Source: Vitrella brassicaformis
Taxonomy: Eukaryota > Sar > Vitrellaceae
Direction: 5' to 3'
Assembly: GCA_001179505.1 (NCBI GenBank)
Contig: CDMY01000542.1
Span: 82,154-146,153 of the forward strand
DNA: 64,000 nucleotides
A model generated the notes under the pieces. It saw only the letters and a program-made list of their open reading frames with translations. It ran no database searches and was not told where the DNA came from. Below, in pieces: positions 44,057-54,457 of this stretch (position 1 is the stretch's first letter; each line of letters begins with the position of its first letter). Made by a program: the position numbers and the translations under genes.

Positions 44057-47000
44057 ATGTTTGAGATGACACGAGCTTTCGACTCGGATGGTGAGTGGGT
44101 GAGAATTTCAATTAAGATGGGCTGGCAGTGCGTGTGTTGTGATGTATCCGCTCTTGTGCGCGCAGACGTACTGGAGAACGTCGGCAAGCCCTTCGTCGAC
44201 CGTGACCTCCAGCAGGAGTAAGAACACAAGACAGACAACCAAAAAGATTCAACTGACAGCCTCCCTCCCTCCCTCCATCCATCCATCTTGTTTGGTGTGT
44301 AGGCGTGAGCGCGTGAGGGTGTTGCGGCAGATCACCCGCCATCTCACCGAGGGCACCACGGGGCCCGACAACGAGCCAGCCAGGCGCCCCTCGCCGCCAT
44401 CGGACGCCCAGCACCTCACCCCCACCACTATCGGTGACCGCACAGCCTCAGGGGGCCAGCAACAAGACACCCCAAATGCATGTGACGAGCTCAATGACAA
44501 TAGCGCCGGGCTGCACCTCGCCAGCCCCTCATTTGGTAGTCCCAATGCCCCTGAGCCACCGAAAGTGGTCTCCTTCGCGCAGGACCAGTCGCCCGAGGCC
44601 TTCTCCTCACCCGCGACGCGTATTGGGGTCGTGTCAGCGGACAATCTGGAAGACAGCGTGTCGCGGCGAGAAGAGGACATGCGTGAGACCGGCAGCGAGG
44701 TCAACAAGAGCCAATCGCACATCGGCCGGGGCGGCTTCTTCCCCTTCCTCCAGGGTAAGACGACGTGGCTGAGGCGCCAGGACAGCGGGGCGGCAGGAGC
44801 GACGGATGCACAGACTGAGGCGACAGATGGACAGACTGTGGAGGAGGAAGACTTTGATACCGACGAGGAAGAGGGCGATTTCGAACGCAAGCGAAGGCTA
44901 AACGTGAGACGACTGACATAAAAGGAGGGAAAGGCAATGTCTGTTTGTACGTATGTCTGTCTGTCTGTCTGTCTCTCTCTGTGCGTGTCTGTGTGTTCAG
45001 CGCACGATGAATCGGGTGAAACGGCTCCTCTCTGCGTGCAAGGTCCCCAACCTCTGCAGCGGTGTGCTCTATCTGCTTGGAGTGGTGGCACTCTTTGTCA
45101 TGGGGTTGGTCCTCAACACGAGCTACCGCACCGTGGAGACGCCGGAGTCCAAGTGGCTATTCCTGCTGACCGCCATCCTCGTTGCAAGGATGGCCTCGTT
45201 TCTCTCATTCGGTGCGTCAGCTGCTTGCCTGCATTGTGCGCGCCTGCATTGTGTCCGATTGTGTGCGCCTGTGTCTCACTCAAGGTCTGCTGGTGGCCAT
45301 CATGACGGTTGTGGACCCAGATGCAGATCTGCCGTCGTCACTCGTCATAGAGACGCTCCACGAACACTGCGCACGGTGAATAGGCAACACAGACATCCAG
45401 ACAGAGAAGCAGCACAAAGGCAAACTGGTGTGGGTGGGTTGGTGGCTGTGTAGTGTGTTGTGGTTCTTGCTGTCTCTGATCACCTACGCTGTCATGTTCT
45501 CGTGCAAGACGTTCGCGTCCAACTGCAAGAGACCGGACGACGGCGAGTGGGACATCATCGAAATGCAGGCAAGGAGATACCTGCGGGTCGGTCTGCTATC
45601 CTTGTTGATTATGAGCCTACTGGTCGGTCGGTCAGCAAGTGTGTTCAATCATTGTGACACGCTGCTCATGCTGTGTGTCCTCTATCATTCACCTTTCAGA
45701 GCATCGTTCGTGAGGTGGTCATGACGTGGGTGTCGATTCACTCCAACACCACGCGCAACAGACAGCTCCAGCTGCTCGTGTGGAAGGAACGGGCCTTCTC
45801 GCGGCTCAACCGGGTCGTCCCTGAACTCCATTTGCACCTCAGATACGGTGCGCACACACAATCATTTTCACACACAGACACACGTGCCGATTGCTTCACC
45901 ATCCACATGCATCGTGCAGATTTCCGTCAGAAGGGGGCTCCTGAAGCCGTCAAGAGCGTCCGCACGCGCCGCAACGCAGCCAAGAGGCACCGAACCGGAT
46001 GGACCTCCCGTGTCCCGGTGTCGGCTGCAGTTGAGGGGCCGGTGGGCTCGTCTGCGGCCAGCAGCACCGGCGGCGACGGCCTCGGAGTTGGACTGAGTGG
46101 CCCTGCGCCCACGGCGTGGGAGAGCTGGCGTCATAGATCGTATGTCATCCTCCACCCCATTCGCTTCCATCTGAGAGGTCCGTTTGTCCGTGGCAAACAC
46201 AGCCATACAAACACATGGGTCGATGCATGTGTGTTATGATGCCGTGTGTGTGCAGGTGTGGGTCGTGTGGAGATCACTCGCAAGAGGGAGGTGCGGGAGT
46301 ACGGCAACCAGCTGTTCACGCAGCTGCTGGAGATACAGGCCAAGCTGATTGAGGAAAACCGGCTCTCCATGGAGTCGTTCGCCATTTTCCGGCCCCCTTG
46401 CGGAGACACCGCCGCTGCCGCCCACGAGCAGAGACAACGAGGCGATGACGGAGGCGCTTCGCCGCAGACCGTCTCGTACAACATCTTCGGACGAGAACTG
46501 ATTCGTCAGTACATCACATCGCCGGAGGACGCTGAGCGGCTCCTGCTGCTGCTTGACCCCTCTGGTGATTCCCCCCACCCCAAACACACACAGATGCGCA
46601 TTAAAGCATGAGATATGGATGTGTGTGTGTGGTGCAGGCACTGGGCGTGTCACGCGCTCCCGATTCCTGAGCGCACTGTTGGCGGCGTACAACGAGAGGA
46701 AGCAGCTGTTGAAGTCACTGGAGGTGGATGAGTCGGTCGCCGACATCCTCAAGTCGCTCCTGTGGATGCTGCAGTGGTGCATCATCATCATAACCGTCCT
46801 GTGGTTGCTGGGCGTCAACCCCTACACGACCATCCTGGGGTTCGCCTCCATCTCCGCTGGCGTCGCATTTGCACTTGGCAACTCGATTAAGAACTTTGTG
46901 GACTCGCTGGTGTTTGTCTTCATCCAACACCCGTTCGATATCGGCGGTATGTGAGACAAACAGAGACAGATGGATGGATGAATGATTGAATGGATCGATG

Positions 47001-47861
47001 TGTTATATATGTTTTCCTCCGTGGGCAGATCGTGTAAGTGTGGATGGCGATGTGGCGATGAACGTCCGGCGAATCTCTGTCATGACCACCACATTCGAGT
47101 GAGTCAGCGAGAGAACGATCTACGGACGATGGCGCCCACCTTGCTTGTGTTGTGTGCACTTAGGACGATCCACAACAAGAAGGTTGTGCTGCCAAATTTC
47201 CAGCTGGCAATCGCCAAGATCATCAACGAGACGAAGTCGCCCGCCGCAGTTTTTGAAATCCTCTTCCAGCTGTCGATCAAGACGTCAATGGAGCAGTTCT
47301 TTGATCTGAAGCGATCTGTCATCGAGTACTGCTGCAGCCTTCCCGCCCACTGGATATCGAACCCTCCACCAGACATGCACATCTACAGCTTCCAGCCCAA
47401 CCACTCCTTCCAGGTACACAATCGATCAGCCACATAGCTTAGTGGACACTCATGCCACGCCATGCCCCATGGCGTGTGTCTGTCTGTGTCGGCTCGGCTG
47501 TGCTCAGGTTGGCCTGTGGGTGGCTCACACGATGACCTGGGGCGAGTGGCAAAACATATACCCAGCACGAACCAGATTATTCTGGTACCGACTTCGTCAC
47601 TCACCCAGCCGCATGTATGCTCTGTATGCTTGCAGGCACCTGATGCAGACATTGGACAAGCTGGGCCTGGAGTACGTCCTCCCCATCCAGCCGTACATGA
47701 TCGTCAACGCCTCCAAGTCAGGGGAAAACAACGACCAGGACACCTCACTTAGCCACGCCCCCTCGCCAGACATCAACAGCTTCCAGCCCACACCCAGGGT
47801 GCAGCAGTTCTTTCTGCCACATGTGCAGGAGAATCGCCATCCTGGTGGCCAAAAGGACTGA
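44057..47861 (+). CDS. MscS-family mechanosensitive channel with EF-hand-like loop
   Basis: MscS channels open under membrane tension and release ions or osmolytes. Fourteen exons sum to 2805 nt, 934 residues. A 230-residue Ser/Pro-rich N-terminus is followed by several membrane segments (LCSGVLYLLGVVALFVMGLV, WLFLLTAILVARMASFLSF, VLWFLLSLITYAVMF, VGLLSLLIMSLL), then a long loop, then a DPSGTGRVTRSRFLSAL segment placed like the EF-hand of fungal Msy1/Msy2 and immediately before the pore part (MLQWCIIIITVLWLLGVNPY, ILGFASISAGVAFALGNSIK, FVFIQHPFDIGDRVSVDG). The C-terminal part is soluble (VLPNFQLAIAKIINETKSP, VFEILFQLSI). The topology and EF-hand-like loop suggest an ER or plasma-membrane channel regulated by calcium. 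Only one of the calcium-ligand positions is well preserved, so calcium binding is doubtful. Confidence 0.93.
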
Positions 47862-48436
47862 CTGGAGGCGGAAGTGTGTATATGTACATGTCCCGTCTAT
47901 TATGTATTGTGCACCGCCTGCTCATGTCGGGGCATTCATTCATTCTTGTGTGTGCGTGCGCGTGGTGAAGAGGTGATCATTTGTGGCCTTCCCTGATCGA
48001 GCATTTTGTGGCCTACGTACACAAAGCGTACGTCAATTTTGTTGACAGGGGTTGGGTGGGCCGGTCGGGGCCCGGTGGATGACGGACGAGTGGCGGTGAA
48101 GGCAGTGACAGATAGACGGGGCGTACGCGCACCAGCTAATCATACAGCTGTCAGTGTCCCGTGTGGATGAGTGTGGAGAGGTCTCAGCTGTTGATAAATG
48201 AACGGAGACGCTGAGGGAGTGAGGGAGGGAGGGAGGGAGTGGGAGATGGCTGGTTGGTTGGCTGGCATGGTGAGGGCTCAGTGACGGTTTTCTGTGTGTG
48301 TAATAATTTGATTGATTGACGATCGACTGACGTGTACGTACACACACACTTTCTATAACACACTCATTCAGTCGATCACTCACCTGTTCACTGGCGGCTT
48401 CATCAGGCATTGATTGATGGACTGAGTGTCACGGCG
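47862..48436. other. Intergenic region before the GSK3-like kinase
   Basis: Tandem (same-strand) spacer containing GGGA repeats (48220-48240), TATT-rich stretches and a CA run (48340-48350). It should hold the 3' UTR of the channel and the promoter of the kinase. No GCGAGCT motif is present. Confidence 0.5.
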
Positions 48437-50229
48437 ATGCAGCCCAGCCGTCCCTCCAACGCCGGCCGCGGGCGTGGTGACGCCGAGGCCTCGGCTCGGC
48501 CGCCCCGCTACATCTTGAAGCAGCTTCTCGGGTCGGGCACCTTTGGCAAGTGTTACGTTGCCACGGACACATCAACGAACGAGCTGGTGGCCATCAAGAA
48601 GAGACCCAAGTGAGCGAATGCTATGCGTGACGGCGAGACACACGCCATCACATGTCTTTGTGCACTGGCACAGGTGGGGCGGTGGTGTGAGCCGCGAGCA
48701 GGTGATGCTTGAGCTTGTCAAGGGGCTGCCCCACTGTGTGCAGATGAAGGGAGTGGTCTACACGCACTCACCGCGGCAGATACTCACGCAGCACATCGTC
48801 ATGCAATACGTGCCCCGTGCGTACTGACACGCACATGATGGAGGCAGGAGACAGACACATACCCTTCTGTCTCTTTATCTTCTTTGTATGTGGATTGTTC
48901 AGCGACGTTGGGGCAGCTGATCCGTCGGCACCGTGCCGAGAGGAGGCCTCTGCCGGCTGACCTCACCCGCTCCATCGCAAGACAGCTCGTCGCCGCACTG
49001 CACGCCCTACACCAACAGAACATCGCACACGTCAGTTCAGTGGGGGACAGACACATCGATACATACACGACAGACATGTGGATCCATATACCGTCGGTGT
49101 CGGTCAGCGTGACATGAAGCCCGAGAACATTCTGTTTGACCCCAAGACCCGCGACATCTTCATCTGTGACCTCGGTCAGTCACCCAAAACGCACACACAC
49201 AGCGAGAGAGACACAATCGAGTGCGTCTGTCTATCTGTATTGTGTGCTGCACGAACAGGCTGTGCCAAGTCTCTGTCGGACTCGCCACACCACATGCCGT
49301 ACATCTGCTCGCGGCCATACAGAGCGGTCAGCAGACAACGACTTACTTGCCGCCAACCATCGCCACCAACGTCTCACATCTATCTATCTGTGTGTCTGCG
49401 TGTGTCAGCCCGAGCTCTTGTTTGGGTCGATGAGCTACAACGAGTCTGTCGACGTGTGGTCAACGGGCTGTATCCTCGCAGAGATGCTCGTATGTCTACA
49501 CACACACACAAGTCCGCACCGCCCCTCTACATGTCTCTGTGTGTTTGTGTGTGTGTCGTCCCATCAGTTGCTGTCACCGCTGTTCGTCGGCCGGAAGCCG
49601 CCCCAACCCCAACACGACAACAAGGACAACAAGGACAACCAGGACACCAAGGAGAGAGACGACGGCCGCCACAAACTCAAACGGAACAGAATGGAGGGAC
49701 CCCAAGGTGAGATCAATCGACCAGCCACACATCCATGACTCACACACACACACATCAGTCAGCCACTGTGTGCATGGATGTCACAGCTGGTGACGACGAG
49801 CCGTACCAGATCCTGCGCATCTGCCAAGTGCTGGGCACGCCGACAAGAGCTGAGACGGAGGAGCTGACGGCCTCGGCGGGCGAACTCATCAAATCCCTCG
49901 AGCTGCCCGCGGTGTTTGCGTCTGAGCGGCTGGCGGCCACCGACCTGCGACGCGTGCTGGCACCGCTCGTGCCGCCGGGGTACGTGTGTGCACATCCATA
50001 TAATATGTGTGTGCTCTCTGTGTCACCATCATCGTCATCGAGGGCGTGTGTGTTCAGTGAGGAGGGGCTGCTCGATCTCATCCACCGATGCGTCAAGTGA
50101 GTGACCATGCCATCATAAGCCAGCATGTCTCTGTCTGTCTGTCTGTTCACGTTTCCATGCAGGTGGTCTCCGTCTGCCCGGCTGACCGCCGCAGAAATGA
50201 CCCAACACTCATACGTCAACGGAGGCTGA
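48437..50229 (+). CDS. CMGC protein kinase, GSK3/shaggy-like
   Basis: About ten exons. Glycine loop LGSGTFGKCYVA, ATP lysine VAIKKRPK, alpha-C region REQVMLELVKG, catalytic loop HRDMKPENILF (split by an intron between His and Arg), metal-binding CDLGCAK where DFG reads DLG, and activation segment YICSRPYRAPELLFGSMSYN, which is the GSK3 hallmark (tyrosine before ICSR). WSTGCILAEML and the final ARLTAAEMTQHSYVNGG follow. A charged, low-complexity insert (PPQPQHDNKDNKDNQDTKE) sits in the C-lobe near 49600-49670. The catalytic residues are all present, so the kinase is probably active. The substrate is unknown. The first ATG in frame is 48437; no upstream ATG is available in the exon. Confidence 0.9.
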
Positions 50230-50634
50230 GATGACTGCAGTGCAATGCATGGATGGACGCACAAGTGAGTGGAGTGGATGGATGGATGACAAGAATTTTG
50301 AGGACGAATGACACGTATTAAGTGACACAGGCAATTGTATTGTTGAGATCACATTTGGCACATGACAAATATGCGAAGGCACGCATGGCCATAGTAGGAA
50401 AAAGGGGAGTAACGCAGTATATTGTGGGAAGCACTTGGAAGCAATATGCAGCAAAATTGGATTGAGCAAATTACGTAGCGGGCCCTCCAAGGTGTTGGTT
50501 TGAACGGTCTTTCCGACCGAGTGGAGTGCGAGGGTGTGTGGGTGTGTCTGGTGCCTCACACACCCTGCATCGGGGACGACGGACGGCTGCGATCCTGAAG
50601 GAATGAACACAGATGCACGGGACCCCAGGGTCTC
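50230..50634. other. Convergent spacer, relatively AT-rich
   Basis: About 400 nt with lower GC than its surroundings and few microsatellites apart from a short GGAT run at 50275-50288. No coding frame or RNA is evident. Confidence 0.5.
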
Positions 50635-53600
50635 CTACGTGCAATGACTTTCACCGACCTCAAGAAAAGACGTGCTGCCCTTCAAAAGCACCTGTTTCCA
50701 CGGCTTTAAGCGACTTGGCCCTACCACATGGTCCTTGGGGGCGAAATGGGCCCGTCGTGGCTTCTTCAAGTAGATTGCCGCCGATATGTCAATCGCGTGA
50801 GATAAGATGCTGTTGCGGTGCTGCAGAGAATGAAGAGCCGCCTCGAAATCACTCCTGTGTGTACAACCGAGGGAGACATGGATTAGATGAATCCCGGGTG
50901 CGTCACTGGCTGACCTGTCTGCGGTGGATGGCAGGCATTGCATGGGCGTGAGGCCGTGGCTGTCCTTGTGGTCCGGGTCGCAACTCCAGTCCAGCAAGCG
51001 ACAAAACGACTGGATGGCACCCGACTGACAGGCGTGGTGCAGGGCATTGCGTCCGGTCCTGTCCTGCCACGCAACGTTGGCAAACGACCTGCATGGATTC
51101 CATCAAACCATATACGAGGGGATCGCCACTGTCTCTGTCTCTGTCCATCTGTGTCGCGCATTCACTTGTTGAGGAGGATTTCCAGCAGCCCTGCCATGTT
51201 GCTGGACGATGCCTTGAGAAAGATTTGTTTCAGCACGGAGCTGCATCCAACGACCCAGAGGCAGACAGGAAGGGGGAGACATTAATGTCTCTAACAGTGT
51301 GCCTGCTTCTGCTCTACATGTTGTTGTAATTCTCGAGGCTCATGGCTGCAAGTGCGGCGCCAAGCTCGTTGTTGTTCATCGTGTGGGCGAACAAGGACGC
51401 TGAATGGTCACTCTGCATGTTGGGAGGGGCGCGCTGCATCGATTGCAGACAGGCAGAAAAGACGCCTCATCAATCAGCACGCGCGCCCACATGGCCTTGT
51501 CGTGTGTTGACTCACCATGCTGGTTCTTTCCCGCTCGATGGCGATTGCCCTCTTCTCCCGCCTGTACGCCTCTTCCCGCGCAATGATGCCCTCGCGGATC
51601 TGATCGAGCGGAGACATGGTATGTACATGGAGAGGTCTGGCCTGCTTGCTTGCCTTGATCATCTCAATGAGCTGTTTGAACTTGAGCTTGGTTCTTTGTT
51701 CGCGCCACATGTTCTGGATGCGCCGCGCACACTCGTCACGCTGCAGGCATAAAAGTGAAAAGAGGCAGAGACGCAGACACAATGAAATGGATGACAAACA
51801 TCCACGACAAGTATTTCTGCATGTTGCGTACTCACTCTTTGCGGTGTGATGAGTGACCTCCAGACATTCTGCGGCCCTCCAGTGAACTGCTGCCGTGTGT
51901 CCTCCGCCGCCACTTTCTTGTGCGGCTGCATGTAATGCGGCTGCTCGCCGGACGCAAGTGGCAATGTGCAGCGCTTCTTGCCCTCCATCTCGTTCTCCTT
52001 GGCTCGGAAGGCCTGCATAGCATGTGTGTGTGGCAAAAGGAAAGTGAGGATTTGTCCGTCGGTTGAGTGTTCCTCTTACTGTGTGCGTACCGTACCGCTC
52101 TGAAACGGTTGGCCATCCTCCTTTGTCCAGCTTTCCGCATCTCTTGGTTCTTCTCACGCTTTCTCTGGTCCAGCTGCTGTTGAACATGCCTTCGAATCTC
52201 CTGCGATAATGACTGGTCGATCGTACATAAAGGGCAAACAAAGAGAACAGCAGTGGATTCACACACAGGTCCGCTCGGTACGCCTCTCTTTGTCTTTGTG
52301 CGTGCTTGCCTCAAGGTGTGAGCTCCTGGAGTGTTCGTAACTCTCCATGTGGGCGAAGAACTTCTGCAGGATCTCGTCAGCCACCTTCAACTCCGCCTCG
52401 TGGAAGGTGCCCAGCGGAAGCCGCTTTATCCACTCCTTCAGATCCTGCCGATTCTGCTCCGTCATCGACAGCAGAGATACCACTGGATCCCCGCCCGACC
52501 TCCCATCACCACTGACCAGATACACACACAGACAGCAAGGGATCAGGCCACCCATACAGAAAAGGATCCATCCATCCATCCATCCCACCCACTGATGGCT
52601 TCCACTGGCGGCTTGCTGGCAGGCGGGGATGCCGCCTCTGCCGGCTTTGGGCTGATCTGTGTGTCTAGCAGCAGCATCGCAAGGGTCACCCGGCTCCACC
52701 GCTCGACACCACGGTGATACGAATGAAGCAGATTCCGGGCGGACTTGCGCGAGGCTGCATTGAGGAGAGAGAACCTGGTGAGAAGACGATAGATCGATGC
52801 TAGTCGCATTCCGTTCACCTCTGAAGGCTCGTTCGGCGTCTCTGTCCCACGCTGGGGCGGCGCTGCGCTCCCATGTGTGACGAGAAGCCAGATCTGACCC
52901 CACGGCTACCTGGAGACACGGCACAATAAGACACAACGAAAGGCAGTGCGGTTGTCCTACAAGTGGCGGGTCGGTCTCCTCATCCTCGGCAATGCCGAGA
53001 GACGCCATCACCGCTCGGACAGCAGCAGGCGTCGGCACGAATGCAGGCATCTCGCACGGCCTCTTGTTAGTCTCTCTCGCAGCACTTGTCGGCCGCTCGG
53101 GGGGTGGCGCTTGACGAACAAAGTCGGGACCTTCATCCTTCTCCGATTCGACATCCTCACCTTCGCCGCGCCTCTGCAGGTCTCTCTCCTGCCTTTTGAC
53201 GGCCACCTGCTGCAGGTGGTGCAGCTCCTGACAGCTCGAGTGGACTAGCAGCCGCTTGAGTTTGGAGTGCAGACCCGGGTAGGGCGACTTGGCCGACAAG
53301 TTGAGCCAGTCGAGTCTCCCCCACCGGTCCATTTCTTTCCTCGACGTGTCCCTGAGGCTCGTTGCCGACCGCTGAGACATGAACATGGACATCTCTCGTT
53401 TGTCACCACCAATGGTCATGTCGGTCATCATCCGAGTGACCCTCTTCTTGGGACTGCTGCCGGACATCACGCTCGTCTTGCGCGAGGGAGTCTCCCTGTC
53501 GTAGCTCGTCCCTAGCATGGATGACGTCAGGTGGTTGTACGTCTGATGGCTGAGACCCCATCTCTTTCTCTTCTTGTCGATGCGACGAAGGAAGGTGGAC

Positions 53601-54310
53601 AGCGACTTGGCATTGTGAAAGAAGCCCTTGATCCACCGCACGTCGTGCGGGTCGTCCCTTCCCTCAATGAAGTCCCGGTATGTCCTGTACTCCTGCAGGC
53701 CCTCGAACTCCCCGTCCTTCAAGGACCGGGTCCGCGCAAAAAGGTATGGCTTTGTTGAAGTATCAGCGGCCGCGGTGGATGGCTGGGTCGGTGCCTCGCT
53801 GGGGATACCAAGGCTCGAGCGCCGCTGCTGATGCTGACCGGTAAGGCCGGTGATCGACGAGCGTCTTTCTGCCAGCTGCTGCATGCGGACAGAGAAGCTC
53901 TCGTCCGTGTGTGGTTTGGGCTTGGCCTTGGCGGCGGGACTCCCGGTCGAACCATCTGCATTGCTGCTGCTCCTCCTGGCGCCGCTCGCATCCGATTCGG
54001 CTGAAGCCCTGGCACTCGGCGCCTTGGCAGTCGCCTCAGCGGCCTCTGCTTTCCTTAGCGAAAAAGACTCTGCGAGGAAAGTGAGGGAAGGCCGTTCTTG
54101 CTCCTTCTTGGGGGATCTCTCGGGTGATTTCTGGGATGGACTGCCACAGCCCGGCCCTTCCTCGTCTGTCGCCTCTGATGTCTCAGAGCCCTCCTCATCG
54201 CCCTCTTCGTCCTTGTCTTCGTCATCTGCAGGGAGATCAATGCCAGGATATACCGAATCGTAGGAAGCGTCGGAGCTCCGCATTTGAGGCTTTCGTAGGC
54301 AGTGCCTCAC
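50635..54310 (-). CDS. IQ-motif and ankyrin-repeat-like protein
   Basis: The long first exon (54310 to about 52965) encodes an acidic, Ser-rich, probably disordered region (DLPADDEDKDEEGDEEGSE, RRSSITGLTGQHQQRRSSLG), then a basic region (FIEGRDDPHDVRWIKGFFHN, FLRRIDKKRKRWGL). Following exons give WIKRLPLGTFHEAELKVADE, a charged helix QQQLDQRKREKNQEMRKAGQ, an IQ-like motif RDECARRIQNMWREQRTKLK that could bind calmodulin, and finally ankyrin-like units GRNALHHACQSGAIQSFCRL and DSHGLTPMQCLPS. The intron between LVG/VAVGSD junctions is supported by phase. I infer a cytoskeletal or signalling scaffold. Some internal exon borders are approximate. It shares a 147-nt divergent spacer with the CDPK gene. 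Confidence 0.75.
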
Positions 54311-54353
54311 GCCACCCTTCGCTCGCGGAGACTGGGGGCGACATGGGGGCGTA

Positions 54354-54363
54354 GCGAGCTTGA
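54354..54363. promoter_or_regulatory. GCGAGCTTGA motif in CDPK spacer
   Basis: Variant of the GCGAGCTTAG motif in the 147-nt spacer between starts 54310 (-) and 54458 (+). Confidence 0.4.
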
Positions 54364-54457
54364 AATCCTCTTCAAGTTCCCCGGTGCGGACTCAAGTGAC
54401 GAATCGTCTGTGGGTATCCCCTCGTCATAGAGTTGGCTGATCCTGAGAGAAGTCGCC

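Noticed and set aside
44249-45091. Minus-strand Ser-rich frame over the channel N-terminus
   Set aside because: It is antisense to a well-phased exon and has no domain or splice support.
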